Assembly (NCBI RefSeq): GCF_029433095.1
Contig: NZ_JARNTX010000002.1
Location: forward strand, 744,001 to 808,000
Direction: 5' to 3'
DNA from: Hymenobacter sp. YC55
Lineage (GTDB): Bacteria; Bacteroidota; Bacteroidia; Cytophagales; Hymenobacteraceae
Length of the DNA stretch: 64,000 nucleotides
In this document: positions 9,901 to 19,400 of the stretch, in pieces
Position numbering within the stretch: the first letter of the stretch is position 1
How the letters are laid out: each line of letters starts with the position of its first letter
Program-made: the position numbers and the translations under genes
Notes under the pieces: model-generated
What the model was told of the DNA's origin: nothing
The model's database searches: none
Seen by the model: only the letters and a program-made list of their open reading frames with translations

Positions 9901-10167
9901 CGCTACCGGCTCGGCAGGCCGGGCAAGAGCAGCAGCATCTAGCTCGCTCTGGCGCTTGGCCTGGCTGAGCTTGAAGGCTTCGGCTTTGTCTTGGGCTGAA
10001 GACGCGAATTCCTTGTCCAGCAACGCAACCTGATCTGAGCTCAGCTTGGTCGTAGGCTTATTTTCTATTTGAAATCCTTTTTTCGCTAGGGTTTCCACCA
10101 AGGTGTTCATCCCAACGTTCAGGTCTTTGGCTGCCTGACTAAGCCGTTTGGTTGCTGCTTCCGCCAT
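6934..10167 (-). CDS. infB: Translation initiation factor IF-2
   Basis: 1077 residues. GTPase that places initiator tRNA on the 30S subunit and promotes subunit joining. The IF-2 N-terminal helix domain is seen at about residues 3-50 ([21 protein letters not shown]). It is followed by a very long Pro/Ala linker (about 80-310) and a Gln/Gly/Asn/Arg-rich stretch (about 350-450). The second N-domain is at about 500-560. The G domain carries GHVDHGKT (about 583), DTPGHE (about 632) and NKID (about 684), then domains II-IV. The frame extends 12 codons upstream, but those overlap the -7 box at 10201-10208, so MAEAATKRL is the start. It is the last gene of rimP-nusA-infB and also has its own promoter. 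Confidence 0.98.
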   Translation of the reverse strand: MAEAATKRLSQAAKDLNVGMNTLVETLAKKGFQIENKPTTKLSSDQVALLDKEFASSAQDKAEAFKLSQAKRQSELDAAALARPAEPVAPKAPVAPAPAPAPKPVEAPKPAPAPVAAPVATAPVVAPAPSRPTPVEEAPKVPGLKVLGKIELDSKGRPVPPRPTPAPAPAPTPSPAPAPVAAPVAEVKTPPAPVVESKPAPAPTPAPAPTPAPATPVASAPVAPAAPAPVAPVPAPSRPVEPAPAVAQAPTPTPPPAPAPRPAPAPAPAPVAPVVAATPAPAPPAAPETSATPAPAEEAGTITARADQLKGLTVLGKIELPVDSSRRGGGNAGRGPRPVASSDVRKSGLNADAKKRQRQRIPGQTGAPQTGQGQGQGQGQGGQRPEQGQNPGYQGNRPTGTGPRGNNSNTSNQRPPNTAPRVTGTGQAAQRQAPAVPLTPEQNEKQIQEQIKATLAKLSGGRGGNQNNRAKYRRDKRAGVAEDREAQRAQNELDAKTLKVTEFISANDLASLMDVSVNEVIKVCLNMGMFVSINQRLDAEAITVIADEFGYDVEFLSAEEEDTAIEIEDNDEDLQPRAPIVTIMGHVDHGKTSLLDYIRSASVAKGEAGGITQHIGAYDVMTKSGKRVTFLDTPGHEAFTAMRARGAKITDIAIIVVAADDSVMPQTKEAINHAQAAGVPIVIALNKIDKPGANPDKVREELSAINVLVEEWGGKYQSQEVSAKTGLGIDDLLEKVLLEAELLELKANPDRSAVGAVIEASLDKGRGYVTTILVQTGTMKVGDVVLAGPHYGRVKAMTDHRGKKMKQAGPATPVQVLGLTGAPQAGDKIQVMETEREARELATQRQQLSREQTMRTKKHITLDEIGRRLALASFKELNIIVKGDVDGSVEALADSLLKLSTPEVSVNILSKGVGAISESDVLLASASDAIIIGFQVRPSQSARKLAEQEQIDIRLYSIIYNAINEVKDAMEGMLAPTVQEVVVANAEVRQVFNITKVGSIGGCMVTEGTFTRKTKVRLVRDGIVVYSGEIQDLKRYKDDVSEVRQGYECGISLKGFNDLQEGDNIEGFEEKEVKRTL

Positions 10168-10200
10168 TCTATGCTCGCGAACGATACTCTTATCTGATTG

Positions 10201-10208
10201 CAAAGGTA
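10201..10208 (-). promoter_or_regulatory. Internal -7 promoter box for infB
   Basis: TACCTTTG on the minus strand in the nusA-infB gap, about 33 bp before the infB ATG. It suggests infB can be transcribed independently of rimP-nusA. No -33 TTG at the usual distance. Confidence 0.6.
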
Positions 10209-10234
10209 CTACTTTAAATGGTGCCAGCCGGCGT

Positions 10235-10260
10235 TAAATCCGGCCGACCGGCCCGATTTA
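10235..10260. repeat. Inverted repeat in nusA-infB gap
   Basis: TAAATC-C-GGCC, a GACC loop, then GGCC-C-GATTTA pairs with one C/C mismatch. It has no T-run, so it is more likely an mRNA stabiliser or pause site than a terminator. Confidence 0.45.
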
Positions 10261-10289
10261 ATGCCTTTGCCGGGCCGAAGCCCGCGCGC

Positions 10290-11585
10290 TCATTGCGCGT
10301 CGTCGCTGGCGGTGGGAGTATGTGCTTGGTCGTTTTCTTCCTCTTCCTCGTTAAATTCCTGTTTGATAACGCGGAAAAGCTCATCTACGTGTTCTTCTTC
10401 TAATTCGGTACGGCGCACGATATCTTCTTTACTTACAGCTAATACGGCCCGACCAGTATCCAGGCCGATTTTCTTGAGCTCGGCGATAATCCAGGATTCA
10501 ATTTCGTCAGAGAATTCGTCAAGTGCAATATCCTCGTCGTAATCACCGGCATCCCGGAATACGTCGATTTCCATGCCCACCAGCCGGCTTGCTAATTTGA
10601 TGTTAGCACCACCGCGTCCGATAGCCAATGAAACTTGGTCGGGTTTTAAGAACACCGATACCCGGCCAGTTTGTTCGTTTATTTTCATCGAAGTCAATTT
10701 AGCTGGCGACAAGGCCCGAGCGATGTATAGCTCTAGGTTGTCGGTGTAGTTGATGACGTCGATGTTTTCGTTTTCCAATTCGCGCACTACGGCGTGAATG
10801 CGGGAGCCTTTCATACCCACGCAAGCACCTACCGGGTCGATACGGTCATCGTAGCTTTCTACGGCTACCTTGGCCCGCTCACCGGGTTCGCGCACGATGT
10901 TTTTGATGGTAATCAAGCCATCGTAAATTTCCGGCACTTCCTGCTCAAACAAGCGCTCCAAGAAAGCGGGTGCCGCGCGCGAGAGAATGATTTTGGGCGT
11001 ACCATTAATGATTTCAACGCGGTGAACTACGGCACGCACGGTGTCACCTTTGCGGTAACGGTCCTTTGGGATTTGCTCGGCTTTCGGTAGTACCAGCTCG
11101 TTTTCCTCTTTATCAAGGATCAGGGCTTCGCGGCTCCACACCTGGTATACTTCACCGGTAATAACTTCACCTACCTGGTCTTTATAGGTTTGGTAAAGGT
11201 TGTCGCGCTCTAGGTCTTTCACCCGCTGAATCAGCGTTTGACGAGCCATAAGCACAGCGCGGCGGCCAAAATCTTCCAGCTTGATTTCTTCGGTTACTTG
11301 TTCGCCAACCTCGAAATCAGGCTCGATCTTTTGGGCCTCTGCCAGCGGAATTTTGTCGTTGTCCCAGATATCCTCGGAGTTGTCGTCCACAATCTCACGG
11401 TTGCGGTAGATTTCCAAGTCGCCCTTATCCACGTTCAGGATGACGTCGAAGTTGGCGTCGTCCGTGTATTTCTTGCGAATCATGGTGCGGAACACGTCCT
11501 CCAAGATGCTCATCATCGTGGGACGGTCGATGTTCTTGCTCCGGGCAAACTCGGCGAACGATTCAATCAGAACGTTGCTGTTCAT
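10290..11585 (-). CDS. nusA: Transcription termination/antitermination factor NusA
   Basis: 431 residues. Binds RNA polymerase and nascent RNA, controlling pausing, termination and antitermination. The NusA N-terminal domain covers residues 1-125 (ESFAEFARSKNIDRPTMMSILEDVF). The S1 domain is at about 135-200 (GEVITGEVYQVWSREALIL), then two KH domains with VGMKGSRIHAV and AIGRGGANIKLASRL. A short acidic C-terminal tail ends the protein (EEEEENDQAHTP). The frame extends 30 codons upstream through low-complexity sequence, and MNSNVLIESFAEF is the family-like start. It lies between rimP (112-bp gap) and infB (122-bp gap). Confidence 0.97.
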   Translation of the reverse strand: MNSNVLIESFAEFARSKNIDRPTMMSILEDVFRTMIRKKYTDDANFDVILNVDKGDLEIYRNREIVDDNSEDIWDNDKIPLAEAQKIEPDFEVGEQVTEEIKLEDFGRRAVLMARQTLIQRVKDLERDNLYQTYKDQVGEVITGEVYQVWSREALILDKEENELVLPKAEQIPKDRYRKGDTVRAVVHRVEIINGTPKIILSRAAPAFLERLFEQEVPEIYDGLITIKNIVREPGERAKVAVESYDDRIDPVGACVGMKGSRIHAVVRELENENIDVINYTDNLELYIARALSPAKLTSMKINEQTGRVSVFLKPDQVSLAIGRGGANIKLASRLVGMEIDVFRDAGDYDEDIALDEFSDEIESWIIAELKKIGLDTGRAVLAVSKEDIVRRTELEEEHVDELFRVIKQEFNEEEEENDQAHTPTASDDAQ

Positions 11586-11589
11586 CTGA

Positions 11590-11697
11590 TTACTTGTTGA
11601 ATTGTTAGTTGTTGACGGTTGATTGTTAACTGATAATTGTTGAAAACCAGCGGTCTGGTAATCAGCAAGTAACACTCAGCAATCAACCATCGACTAT
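11590..11697 (-). repeat. Low-complexity CAAC/TAAC-type repeats between rimP and nusA
   Basis: On the minus strand the gap is made of degenerate 7-8-nt units such as CAACAACTAACAATT and CAGTTAACAATCAACC. No terminator or promoter box is visible. Similar short-period spacers occur elsewhere in this window between co-transcribed genes. Confidence 0.55.
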
Positions 11698-12168
11698 TTA
11701 CTTAAACGAAATAACTACTCGCGCTTCCTGAATATCGGTGAACGGTACCAGCACGGCGGGTAGTGTTTTCTGCTTGCTTTTTTCCTTGACTACTTCCGCC
11801 AGCTGTATGCCCTCGGCTTCGGTGGCTTCCAGTTTGCCAGTTTTCTCGGTGCCGTCGGTTAGCTTCAAGCTTAAGCTCCGGCCCACGTGACGCGTGTACT
11901 GGCGCGGATCAATAAGAGGCTGGTCGGCGCCGGGTGAGGTTACTTCCAGTGAGTAGGTAGCATCCTCCCCGTAGGCCTCATCGATGCGGCGGGCCAGTCG
12001 ACGGCTCACCTGCGCGCATTCTTCGATACCGAGGCCTTCTTCACTGTCGAGCGTGACGGTGATCTTAGGACGAACGGCGTCGGACACACTTAGGTTCACC
12101 ACAAACAGCTTGTTGCCGGTGAGGCTATCCTGGAGCATTTCCGCAATGCGGGTTTGATCGAAATTCAT
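11698..12168 (-). CDS. rimP: Ribosome maturation factor RimP
   Basis: 156 residues, the normal length. RimP helps assemble the 30S subunit in the cytoplasm. The N-terminal domain has EEGLGIEECAQVSRRLARRID and the conserved YSLEVTSPGADQPL (residues about 80-95). The C-terminal SH3-like domain ends in ILF-like beta strands (VPFTDIQEARVVISFK). First gene of rimP-nusA-infB, preceded by a complete promoter and a strong leader hairpin that could act as an attenuator. Confidence 0.96.
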   Translation of the reverse strand: MNFDQTRIAEMLQDSLTGNKLFVVNLSVSDAVRPKITVTLDSEEGLGIEECAQVSRRLARRIDEAYGEDATYSLEVTSPGADQPLIDPRQYTRHVGRSLSLKLTDGTEKTGKLEATEAEGIQLAEVVKEKSKQKTLPAVLVPFTDIQEARVVISFK

Positions 12169-12194
12169 TTAGGCTTGGACCGGGTGATAAAAGA

Positions 12195-12219
12195 AAGAGG
12201 GGACGCTACGTCCCCTCTT
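12195..12219 (-). terminator. Terminator-like hairpin in the rimP leader
   Basis: 11-bp perfect stem (12195-12205 with 12209-12219, core GAGGGGACG / CGTCCCCTC) and a 3-base loop. On the minus strand TTCTTTT follows. It lies between the rimP promoter (12238-12268) and the rimP ATG, so it is inside the operon's own leader. Possible attenuator of the rimP-nusA-infB operon. Confidence 0.65.
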
Positions 12220-12237
12220 CACAATCAGAATACTGTG

Positions 12238-12268
12238 CAAATATACGGCGATAAACCGCCGAAAGCAA
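12238..12268 (-). promoter_or_regulatory. Complete promoter of rimP-nusA-infB
   Basis: Minus strand: TTG (12268-12266), 20-bp spacer, TATATTTG (12245-12238). The spacer contains a small palindrome, CGGCG-N6-CGCCG. Predicted transcription start is near 12231, about 63 nt before the rimP ATG. Confidence 0.78.
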
Positions 12269-12409
12269 GTTGGCTAGCTAGCAGGGGTGGAGCTGTGGCC
12301 AGCGCGGCTACTGAGAGGCTAAGTTCCTGGGTTGAGTATATGGCCGCAAAGCCTGCAACAAGTAGATGTATCTATTTATAAAGGGTGCTGCGAGTCCAAT
12401 GAATCTACT

Positions 12410-15400
12410 TTATCTACTGATTTCCACCCAGCCTTTAACAGATTCTCCCTTGGCTGGTTGGATGAGGTAGTAATACACGCCATTGGGAAGTTTGCCACCA
12501 TTCCAGTCGTTGCGATAATAAGGTGTCTCGTACACTTTACTGCCCCAACGCGAGAAAACCTGCAGGCGAGCCGGACAGCCATTGGTGGCTACAAAGTATT
12601 CGTTTTTGCCGTCGTCGTTGGGCGTGATAATATTGGGAATCTCGTGTGGCTTCGTGACTTCGATTACCGGTAGATCAAGCTGCACGGTACACCGGCCGTT
12701 GTTGTAGGTCCTGGTAATGCGGGGCGTGTAGCGGCCAGGCTGCGCATACACGTGCGTGGTTGTATTGCCTGTGCCCTGGGTACCGTCGCCGAAGTCCCAG
12801 CGCACAGTAACCGAGTTGTTGACCGGATCTGAGAAACGCACACTTAGCGGGGCCTGACGCGTTTCGGCGCACAATTCGGCGTCCCAACGAGCCGCGTAGG
12901 TGGGCACTTCCGCTACACTTACTCGCCGAGTAGCCGTGTTGGTGCAAGCACCCGTTGCAACTGTATAGGTGAGGGTAGTAGAGCCACTGAAACCCGCTGG
13001 GGGAGTGAAAATGCCTGCACTAGTTACGTTAGTGCCCGACCAAGTGCCGCCGGTCGGAATAGCCCTGAGCTTAAAGGGCTGCGTAGTGCCTGGACACAAA
13101 ACCGTATCTGGCGGCATGCTAACGGCAACCGGGCTGCTTACGGTGACAGGAACGGTGCCCGATATGTCGCAAAGGCCAAAGCCGGTAGTGTAGCTTAGGG
13201 TGAAAGAGCCAGGCCCAGCCAAGGAGGGCGTAAACGTGAAGCCAGTGCTGGATGGCCCGCGCACTCCCCGGCCACTCCACAACACGCCGTTTGGTAACGG
13301 TATAGGCGTGGAGCTGGCAGTGCAGTAAGCGGGTAAAGTTGGGGGCGTGAAAGTAGGATATGGTTGGACAGTAGCCGTGAGGGTAGCCGTGCTGGTGCAG
13401 CCCCCGTTTCCGGTAACCGTGTACGTCAGCACGCGCGAGCCAACCAGTGCTGATGTAGGCGTGAACACAAAACCCGCCGCTACAGAGCCTGATACGCCCG
13501 GCCCACTCCAAGTGCCGCCCACCGGCGACCCTACGAGTGGCGTAGCCCCGCCGTTCGAACACACGGTGAAGGACGGGCCGGTACTAGCTTGGATAACCGT
13601 CATGGTTTGCGTGGTTTGAAGGAGGCAGCCGCCAGCATTCACGTTGTAAATGAGGGTGTGGGAGCCAGGGCCAGCTATGTTGGGGTTAAACACGTTGCCC
13701 GTTACGCCCGGTCCCGAGAAGGTGCCGCCGAGTGGGGTAGCCATTAGCGTTATGGTAGGAGCTGGCGCCGCTGAGCCCAGGCAAAAAGTGGTTTGGGCGG
13801 GAGCCGCAAAGGCTGGCACGGGCGAAGGCACCACCCTCAGCCGCAGCGTGGAGACACCCCCGCAAGGACCAAACCCAGTAACTGTGTACGTGAGAGTCTG
13901 CTGGCCAAGCAGCGCAGACGTCGGCGTGAACACAAAGCCGGCCGCCACCGAGCCCGACACGCCGGGCCCCGTCCAGACGCCCCCGGCCGGAGACCCAATT
14001 AAAGGCTGCGGAGCCGAGGCCACGCATATGTCGCGGTCAATACCAGCCACCACATTTACGGTCTCGAAGTTGAATTTAAAGGCCGCATTGTTGCAGTTAG
14101 AGTAACCCGAAGTGCTGGAATAGGTACCTGCCCCAGGTGGTACCGGAAAGCCTCCAGTTCTTCCGCAGGCGCAGACCGCTTGGTACACAAAGCCCCGCGG
14201 ATCGAAGCGCGAAGTGCCGCCGTCGACATGGTCGCCGCTGCCACCCGACTGCCCGAAATACGTGGCGTAGTCAAGGCGGGTAGCATCGGGGGACAACTGC
14301 ATCAAGTAAAAGTCGCTGCCGTCAGTAACGCTTTGCACGGCGTTAGAGCTGACGGGCATGTTGAACGTGTTGCCGTTGCCGAAGGGCAGACTCTGGTTGT
14401 TGCTGCCGCCCCAGCCACTCACGTAGATGCGGTTGCATTGATCGACCAGAAAAGCGGTGGGCGAAATGTCGATAGTAGGGCGTCCGCTCCCAAACACAGT
14501 CGAGAATTCCGTGGTGCTGAGGTCGGGAGTAAGCTTGTGGATGAACTGCTTGCCGCCCGCATTCTGATACCGTCCGCTCGTAACGGGGTAGCTGCCTAAA
14601 GTTTGGCCTAACACATACACCGCGCCACTGCCATCGAGCTGCAGGAAATAGCTTTGGTCGTAGGAACTGGTGCCGAGATACGTAGCGTGTTGTATGGAAT
14701 TGCCAGTGCTGCTGATTCGCGCCACGAACCCATCCACGCCGCCGCGGGTCGTAGGATTGAGCGCGCCGACGGTAGTGGGGAAGTTGGTGCTAGTGGTTCC
14801 TCCGCTTACATAGAGGCCACCAGCAGCATCAAGCTGCAAAGAATAAGCCGCATCGGTGCCGGCGCCGCCTACAAAGCTGCTCCAGAGCAAGGTGCTAGCC
14901 GTGGGGTCGAGTTTGCATACTACGGCATCGTAAGTACCGCCCCTGTGTGCGCCGCCCAGGCCATTGGCAACAGGGAAGTTGGTGGAAGTGGTGCTAGAAG
15001 CCAGGTACATATTGTCGTTGGCATCGAGTAGAATGTCTCCCCGAAAAGAGTCGCCATAATTGCGTACCAGCGGAGTAAGCGCAATATCCAGCAACCCATC
15101 ATTGCCAGCGCCGCCCAGGTAGGTGGAGCCTCGCAGGGTGCTGCCATCGGCACTGAGGCGCGTCACCACCAAGTCGGAGCCGCCCAAAATAGTGCCGAAC
15201 CCCGACGGAGAAACAGGTGAGCCCCCATTGAAATTCCGGTCGTAGGCCGTGGTGGAGGTAGGGTAGTCGGCAGAGGCTGTGGTGCCCAGTATAGCTACTT
15301 CGCCCTGGCTACTCACGACTAGGCTGTGTGGGAAGTCGGCTTGCGCGCCACCCAAATACGTGGCCCACACCCGGGCAGTGGGGCCGGTAGTAGCGGTGTT

Positions 15401-16315
15401 GTACTTGATAATGCCAATGTCGATGATGCCGCTGAACGTAGTGCGGAAGGCACCTATCGTGGTTGGATAGCCTGCCCCGAATACAATGCCGCCCGAGTAC
15501 ATATTGCCTTGTGCGTCATAAGTAGCCGTGAAACCCCAGTTGTCGGAGGTGGCGCCGGTATACGTGGAGAATACCACGGTGGGGTCGATGGTGAGCGGCC
15601 GGTGCCGGTTGTAGGCGCCTAGCCGGAAGCGCACTGTGTGGCCTTCTAGTACATAGGCGCAGGCTACGGGCTGGCGCTGGCCAGCGGCATCGGTCTGCCA
15701 CGCTTTGGGGGCTAGCTCGCGTAGCACACCCACCGACGTGCGGATTTCGAGGTTGCCTTCGGCAGTGAGGGCGAGGGCCTCGGCGCCATCGTAGCGCAAT
15801 TGAATGGCGTGAGGATCAGCGTTGGCAGCTAGCTCGAAGTCGTATTCCAGCTGTTGCTGGTGGTTCTCGTAGAAGTGACTCCCAATGCCGGGCCATATTT
15901 CGGCGTAGCGCAACTCCCGAAAGCCCGGTACGTTGTGCGCCCAGTGTTTGGGGTCGTTGCCGCGTAGGTAGTTGCGAACTTCACTGGTTTGGTTTTCAGT
16001 TCGCAAGGCCGGATTTGGTGCGCCTCCTTCAAATGTTACCCGTATGGCATGCGCCTTAATGTCGGCGTTTGCGGTGGTATGCTCAAGATCCTCGTGGGGG
16101 TGCGGCACACCTGCTAGCAACGAATACGTCAAGCCTTGGGACTCCAAAAACAGCCGTCCGCCCGGAACATCAGCTGTGTAGCGGACCGGATCAGGCCATT
16201 GACCTCGGTTTTCTATGAACTCTAAGCTTAAGGAAGCGGACCTTTGGGATTGGGCTTGAACTGAAGAAGTAAAAAAGCAGCTGAAGGCCGCCAGAAACAG
16301 TAGCGTTTTCCGCAT
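12410..16315 (-). CDS. Giant secreted DUF7948/SBBP-repeat protein with T9SS type B tail
   Basis: 1301 residues from MRKTLLFLAAFSCFFTS (signal peptide, cleaved near VQAQS). Order: a DUF7948-like region (LEFIENRGQWPDPVRYTADV, residues about 30-250), and SBBP beta-propeller repeats with GSTYLGGAGNDG-type motifs (about 260-740). Then come several Ig-like modules, two nearly identical (SGPGVSGSVAAGFVFTPTSA, near residues 790 and 945), a PKD domain (VRWDFGDGTQGTGN, about 1175), and a gliding-motility C-terminal domain (PNIITPNDDGKNEYF to VKGWVEISR). The tail marks export by the type IX system and anchoring at the cell surface. Adhesion is likely but unproven. It is the second of a tandem paralogous pair. 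Confidence 0.88.
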   Translation of the reverse strand: MRKTLLFLAAFSCFFTSSVQAQSQRSASLSLEFIENRGQWPDPVRYTADVPGGRLFLESQGLTYSLLAGVPHPHEDLEHTTANADIKAHAIRVTFEGGAPNPALRTENQTSEVRNYLRGNDPKHWAHNVPGFRELRYAEIWPGIGSHFYENHQQQLEYDFELAANADPHAIQLRYDGAEALALTAEGNLEIRTSVGVLRELAPKAWQTDAAGQRQPVACAYVLEGHTVRFRLGAYNRHRPLTIDPTVVFSTYTGATSDNWGFTATYDAQGNMYSGGIVFGAGYPTTIGAFRTTFSGIIDIGIIKYNTATTGPTARVWATYLGGAQADFPHSLVVSSQGEVAILGTTASADYPTSTTAYDRNFNGGSPVSPSGFGTILGGSDLVVTRLSADGSTLRGSTYLGGAGNDGLLDIALTPLVRNYGDSFRGDILLDANDNMYLASSTTSTNFPVANGLGGAHRGGTYDAVVCKLDPTASTLLWSSFVGGAGTDAAYSLQLDAAGGLYVSGGTTSTNFPTTVGALNPTTRGGVDGFVARISSTGNSIQHATYLGTSSYDQSYFLQLDGSGAVYVLGQTLGSYPVTSGRYQNAGGKQFIHKLTPDLSTTEFSTVFGSGRPTIDISPTAFLVDQCNRIYVSGWGGSNNQSLPFGNGNTFNMPVSSNAVQSVTDGSDFYLMQLSPDATRLDYATYFGQSGGSGDHVDGGTSRFDPRGFVYQAVCACGRTGGFPVPPGAGTYSSTSGYSNCNNAAFKFNFETVNVVAGIDRDICVASAPQPLIGSPAGGVWTGPGVSGSVAAGFVFTPTSALLGQQTLTYTVTGFGPCGGVSTLRLRVVPSPVPAFAAPAQTTFCLGSAAPAPTITLMATPLGGTFSGPGVTGNVFNPNIAGPGSHTLIYNVNAGGCLLQTTQTMTVIQASTGPSFTVCSNGGATPLVGSPVGGTWSGPGVSGSVAAGFVFTPTSALVGSRVLTYTVTGNGGCTSTATLTATVQPYPTFTPPTLPAYCTASSTPIPLPNGVLWSGRGVRGPSSTGFTFTPSLAGPGSFTLSYTTGFGLCDISGTVPVTVSSPVAVSMPPDTVLCPGTTQPFKLRAIPTGGTWSGTNVTSAGIFTPPAGFSGSTTLTYTVATGACTNTATRRVSVAEVPTYAARWDAELCAETRQAPLSVRFSDPVNNSVTVRWDFGDGTQGTGNTTTHVYAQPGRYTPRITRTYNNGRCTVQLDLPVIEVTKPHEIPNIITPNDDGKNEYFVATNGCPARLQVFSRWGSKVYETPYYRNDWNGGKLPNGVYYYLIQPAKGESVKGWVEISR

Positions 16316-16385
16316 ACACAATAAGATAGTTGATAGGAATAAGCACGCAAGATAGGATAAACACAAGGCGCTTGGGCAAAACAAA

Positions 16386-16421
16386 AGCGCCCCGCTCCTG
16401 AAATACTTGGAGCGGGGCGCT
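16386..16421 (-). terminator. Intrinsic terminator between the tandem giant-protein genes
   Basis: 13-bp perfect GC-rich stem (AGCGCCCCGCTCC, 16386-16398, with 16409-16421), followed on the minus strand by TTTTGTTTTG. It ends the upstream paralogue and suggests separate transcription of the two. Confidence 0.9.
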
Positions 16422-16435
16422 AACTGAGAAACCTG

Positions 16436-19400
16436 CTAACGTTTTATTTCCAGCCAACCTTTGGCTCGCCGCTCGTCGGTGTCGCGCAGCAGATAGTAAT
16501 ACACCCCGTCGGGTAGGCTTTTGCCGCTCCAGTCGTTGTGGTAGTCTTTCGTTTCGAAGACGAGGGTACCCCAACGGTTGAATACCTGCAAGAGCGTTGG
16601 CTTGCAGCTGAAGCGGGGCTTGAAAGCGTCGTTGAGAGAGTCGCCGTTGGGGGTAATGATATTAGGGACTTTCATGTCGCCAACTTCCACCGGCGCAAAA
16701 GCCGTTTCCACTACGCAGCCTGCGTAGCGCGCTACTAGTTTCACCCGGTAGGAGCCAGGGTTGGCGTACACGTGAGTTGGACTGGCTTCTTTGGAAATCT
16801 CGCTGCCGTCACCAAAGTCCCATTCGTAAGTGCCGCCAGCTAATACGGGCTCGAACTGGCAAGTAAAGGGGGCCAAGCCTGTGAATTGCGGATTGGCGGA
16901 GCACTCCGGCAGATTAAGCGCAACGTTGACCGCCGAAGCGGGTGATACGACCACAGTGCGGGTGGCCGTAGTAGAGCAGCCGTTTAAAGTATAGGTGTAG
17001 CTCAGTTGATAAATGCCCCCCCGGTTGTTGGTGTTGGGCGGGGTGAACATACCATTCGACGTAACACCCGTGCCGCTCCAAGTGCCCCCAGCCGGTGACA
17101 TGCCCCGCATTTGAAACGCCTGAATCTGGTCGGCGCAAATAGTAGTATCGCGGCCGGCTCGTACCGTTGGTGCTACAGTGAGCCGTACCGTCTGGACAGC
17201 AGAGCCGCAGCCCAGGCTGTCGGCCAGGGTGTACGTAATAGTGTGCGTGCCCGGACCAGCGGTGGTGGGGCTGAAAGTACTGCCCGATACGCCAGGACCG
17301 CTAAATGTGCCCCCGGCCGGAGTTGCCGTCAGGGTTACGTTGCCGGCCGGCAGGCAAGTGGCCGCTACAGGCGCGAAAGTTATCGGCCTTTCCGGCGTCA
17401 CGGTCATGCGTAGGGGCCTGGAACTGACGCAGGTGCCGGTGGCATTCACCGAATACGTAAGAATATTAGCTCCGAGACGGGCCTGCGAAGGGGTGAACTG
17501 ATAGCCGCCGCCGGGCAGTGCCGACACGCCTGGCCCAGACCACATACCACCAGCTGGAGAGCCGCCTAGTTGAATAGGGCCATTGTTGATACACACATAA
17601 CGACTCGGGCCTGGGTCGGCGGTGATGATGCCAAAGTCTATCTTGAACGCGGCATTATTGCAGTTGTCACTGCGGTTGGTGGTGGAATACGTGTTAGCGC
17701 CGGGTGGCACGGGAAAGCCAGAAGTGCGTCCGCAGCCACCGCACACCGCCTGATACACCACTCCTTTCTTATCGAAGCGCGACGTGCCACCGTCTACATG
17801 TTCGCCGCTGCGCCCGCCCTGCTCACCGTAGAAGGTACCGTATTCCAAGGATTGCATGCCGGGCCGAAACTGAGCCAGATAGAAGTCGGAGCCGTCGGTA
17901 GCCGACTGGATGGCATTGGCCGTGATAGGCAAGCCCCGGGTGCTACTGCCGTTGCGAGGCAGGCCTCGGTCGTTCACTTGGCCACCCCAGCCGCTGATAT
18001 AGATTCGCTCACAATCATCGACGAGGAAGGCCGTAAGGGAAATATCGGGGAAGAGCGTGTTGCCACTCCCAATGCGAGTGCCGTAGAAACGAGTGCTGAG
18101 CGTAGGGTTCAGCTTCTGAATGAATTGCCGTCCATTTGCCACGCCGTAGCACCCCGCGCTAATCGGCATTTGACCTTGCGTTTGGCCCAGCAAGTACACG
18201 TTGCTGGCCGCATCAAGCTGCACGAAAAAAGCTTGATCGTAAGCTGAAGTGCCAATAAAGGATGATTCTAAAAGCGCGCTGCCCGTGTTGCTTAAGTGGG
18301 AAATAAAACCATCTACAGCACCCTGGAAGGTGGCTTGCAAGCTGCCGGAAGTGGTAGGGAAGTTGTTGCTTAGCGTGCCCCCCGCCACGTAGATGCCCCG
18401 CGTAGCATCTACCTGCAAAGAATAGGCAGCCTCCGCATTACTGCCACCCAAATACGTAGACCACAGCAGGGTGCGCAGGTCAGCGGATAACTTTAAAACG
18501 ACTGCATCGAAGGGGCCACCCTGAAACCTAGTGCGGAAGCCATTGGGCGTGGGGAAGTTGGTGCTGTTGGTGACGGATGCTATGTATATGTTACCGTCCC
18601 CATCGGTTACCACGTCGCCGCGAAACTGGTCACCGTAATTGATAACGGGGGAGCCGGGCAGGCCATCGAATGTGGTGGGAGCCCCGTTGCTGTCAACGCC
18701 GAGCCGGGCCACTACGCCGTCGGTGCCGGAGCCGCCTACGAGCGTGCTACCCGTGAGCGTACTGCCGTTGGCCGAGAGTTTGGCAATAAATATGTCGGCG
18801 CCATTATCATAGAGAAAAGGGTCGAAGCCATCATCGGGCGTGATACGGGGGCCGCCGTTGTGCGACGTATCGTACGCTCCGTTGGTGGTAGGAAAGTTGT
18901 TTGAGCCAGTAGAGCCCATTATCACCAGCTCACCCTGCGGATTCACGACCATGCTGTGCGGTGCCTCCATGCTCCGGCCCCCTAGGTACGTGGCATACAA
19001 CCGGGCCGCTGAGCCCGTTACGGCCGTATTGTACTTGATAATACCGACGTCGGTGGTGCCATTGAACGAGGTATCGAACGCGCCGGGGCTGGTCGGATAG
19101 CCTACGTCGAGCACGATGCCGCCCGAGTACATATTGCCTTGCGCATCGTAGGTGGCCGTAAAGCCCCAGTTGTCGGCCACCGAACCCGTAAACGACGAGA
19201 AGATAACCGTCGGGTCGATAGTGAGAGCGTACCGCTGGTCGTATTTGCCGGGCCGGAAGCCAACCGTGTTGCCTTTCAGTTCGAAAGCACAGGGTACTGC
19301 TACGCGCATGCCTCTGATGTCTTGCCAGGCTTTAGGAGCTTGTTCGATGACCTTTCCCACCGAAGTTTCAATCAGTAGGTTGCCATCCGGTGTGAGGGTA

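Noticed and set aside
9260-10033. Long plus-strand Gly/Ala-rich frame opposite infB (257 codons)
   Set aside because: It is the mirror of the Pro/Ala-coding repeats of infB on the other strand. The composition is a by-product.
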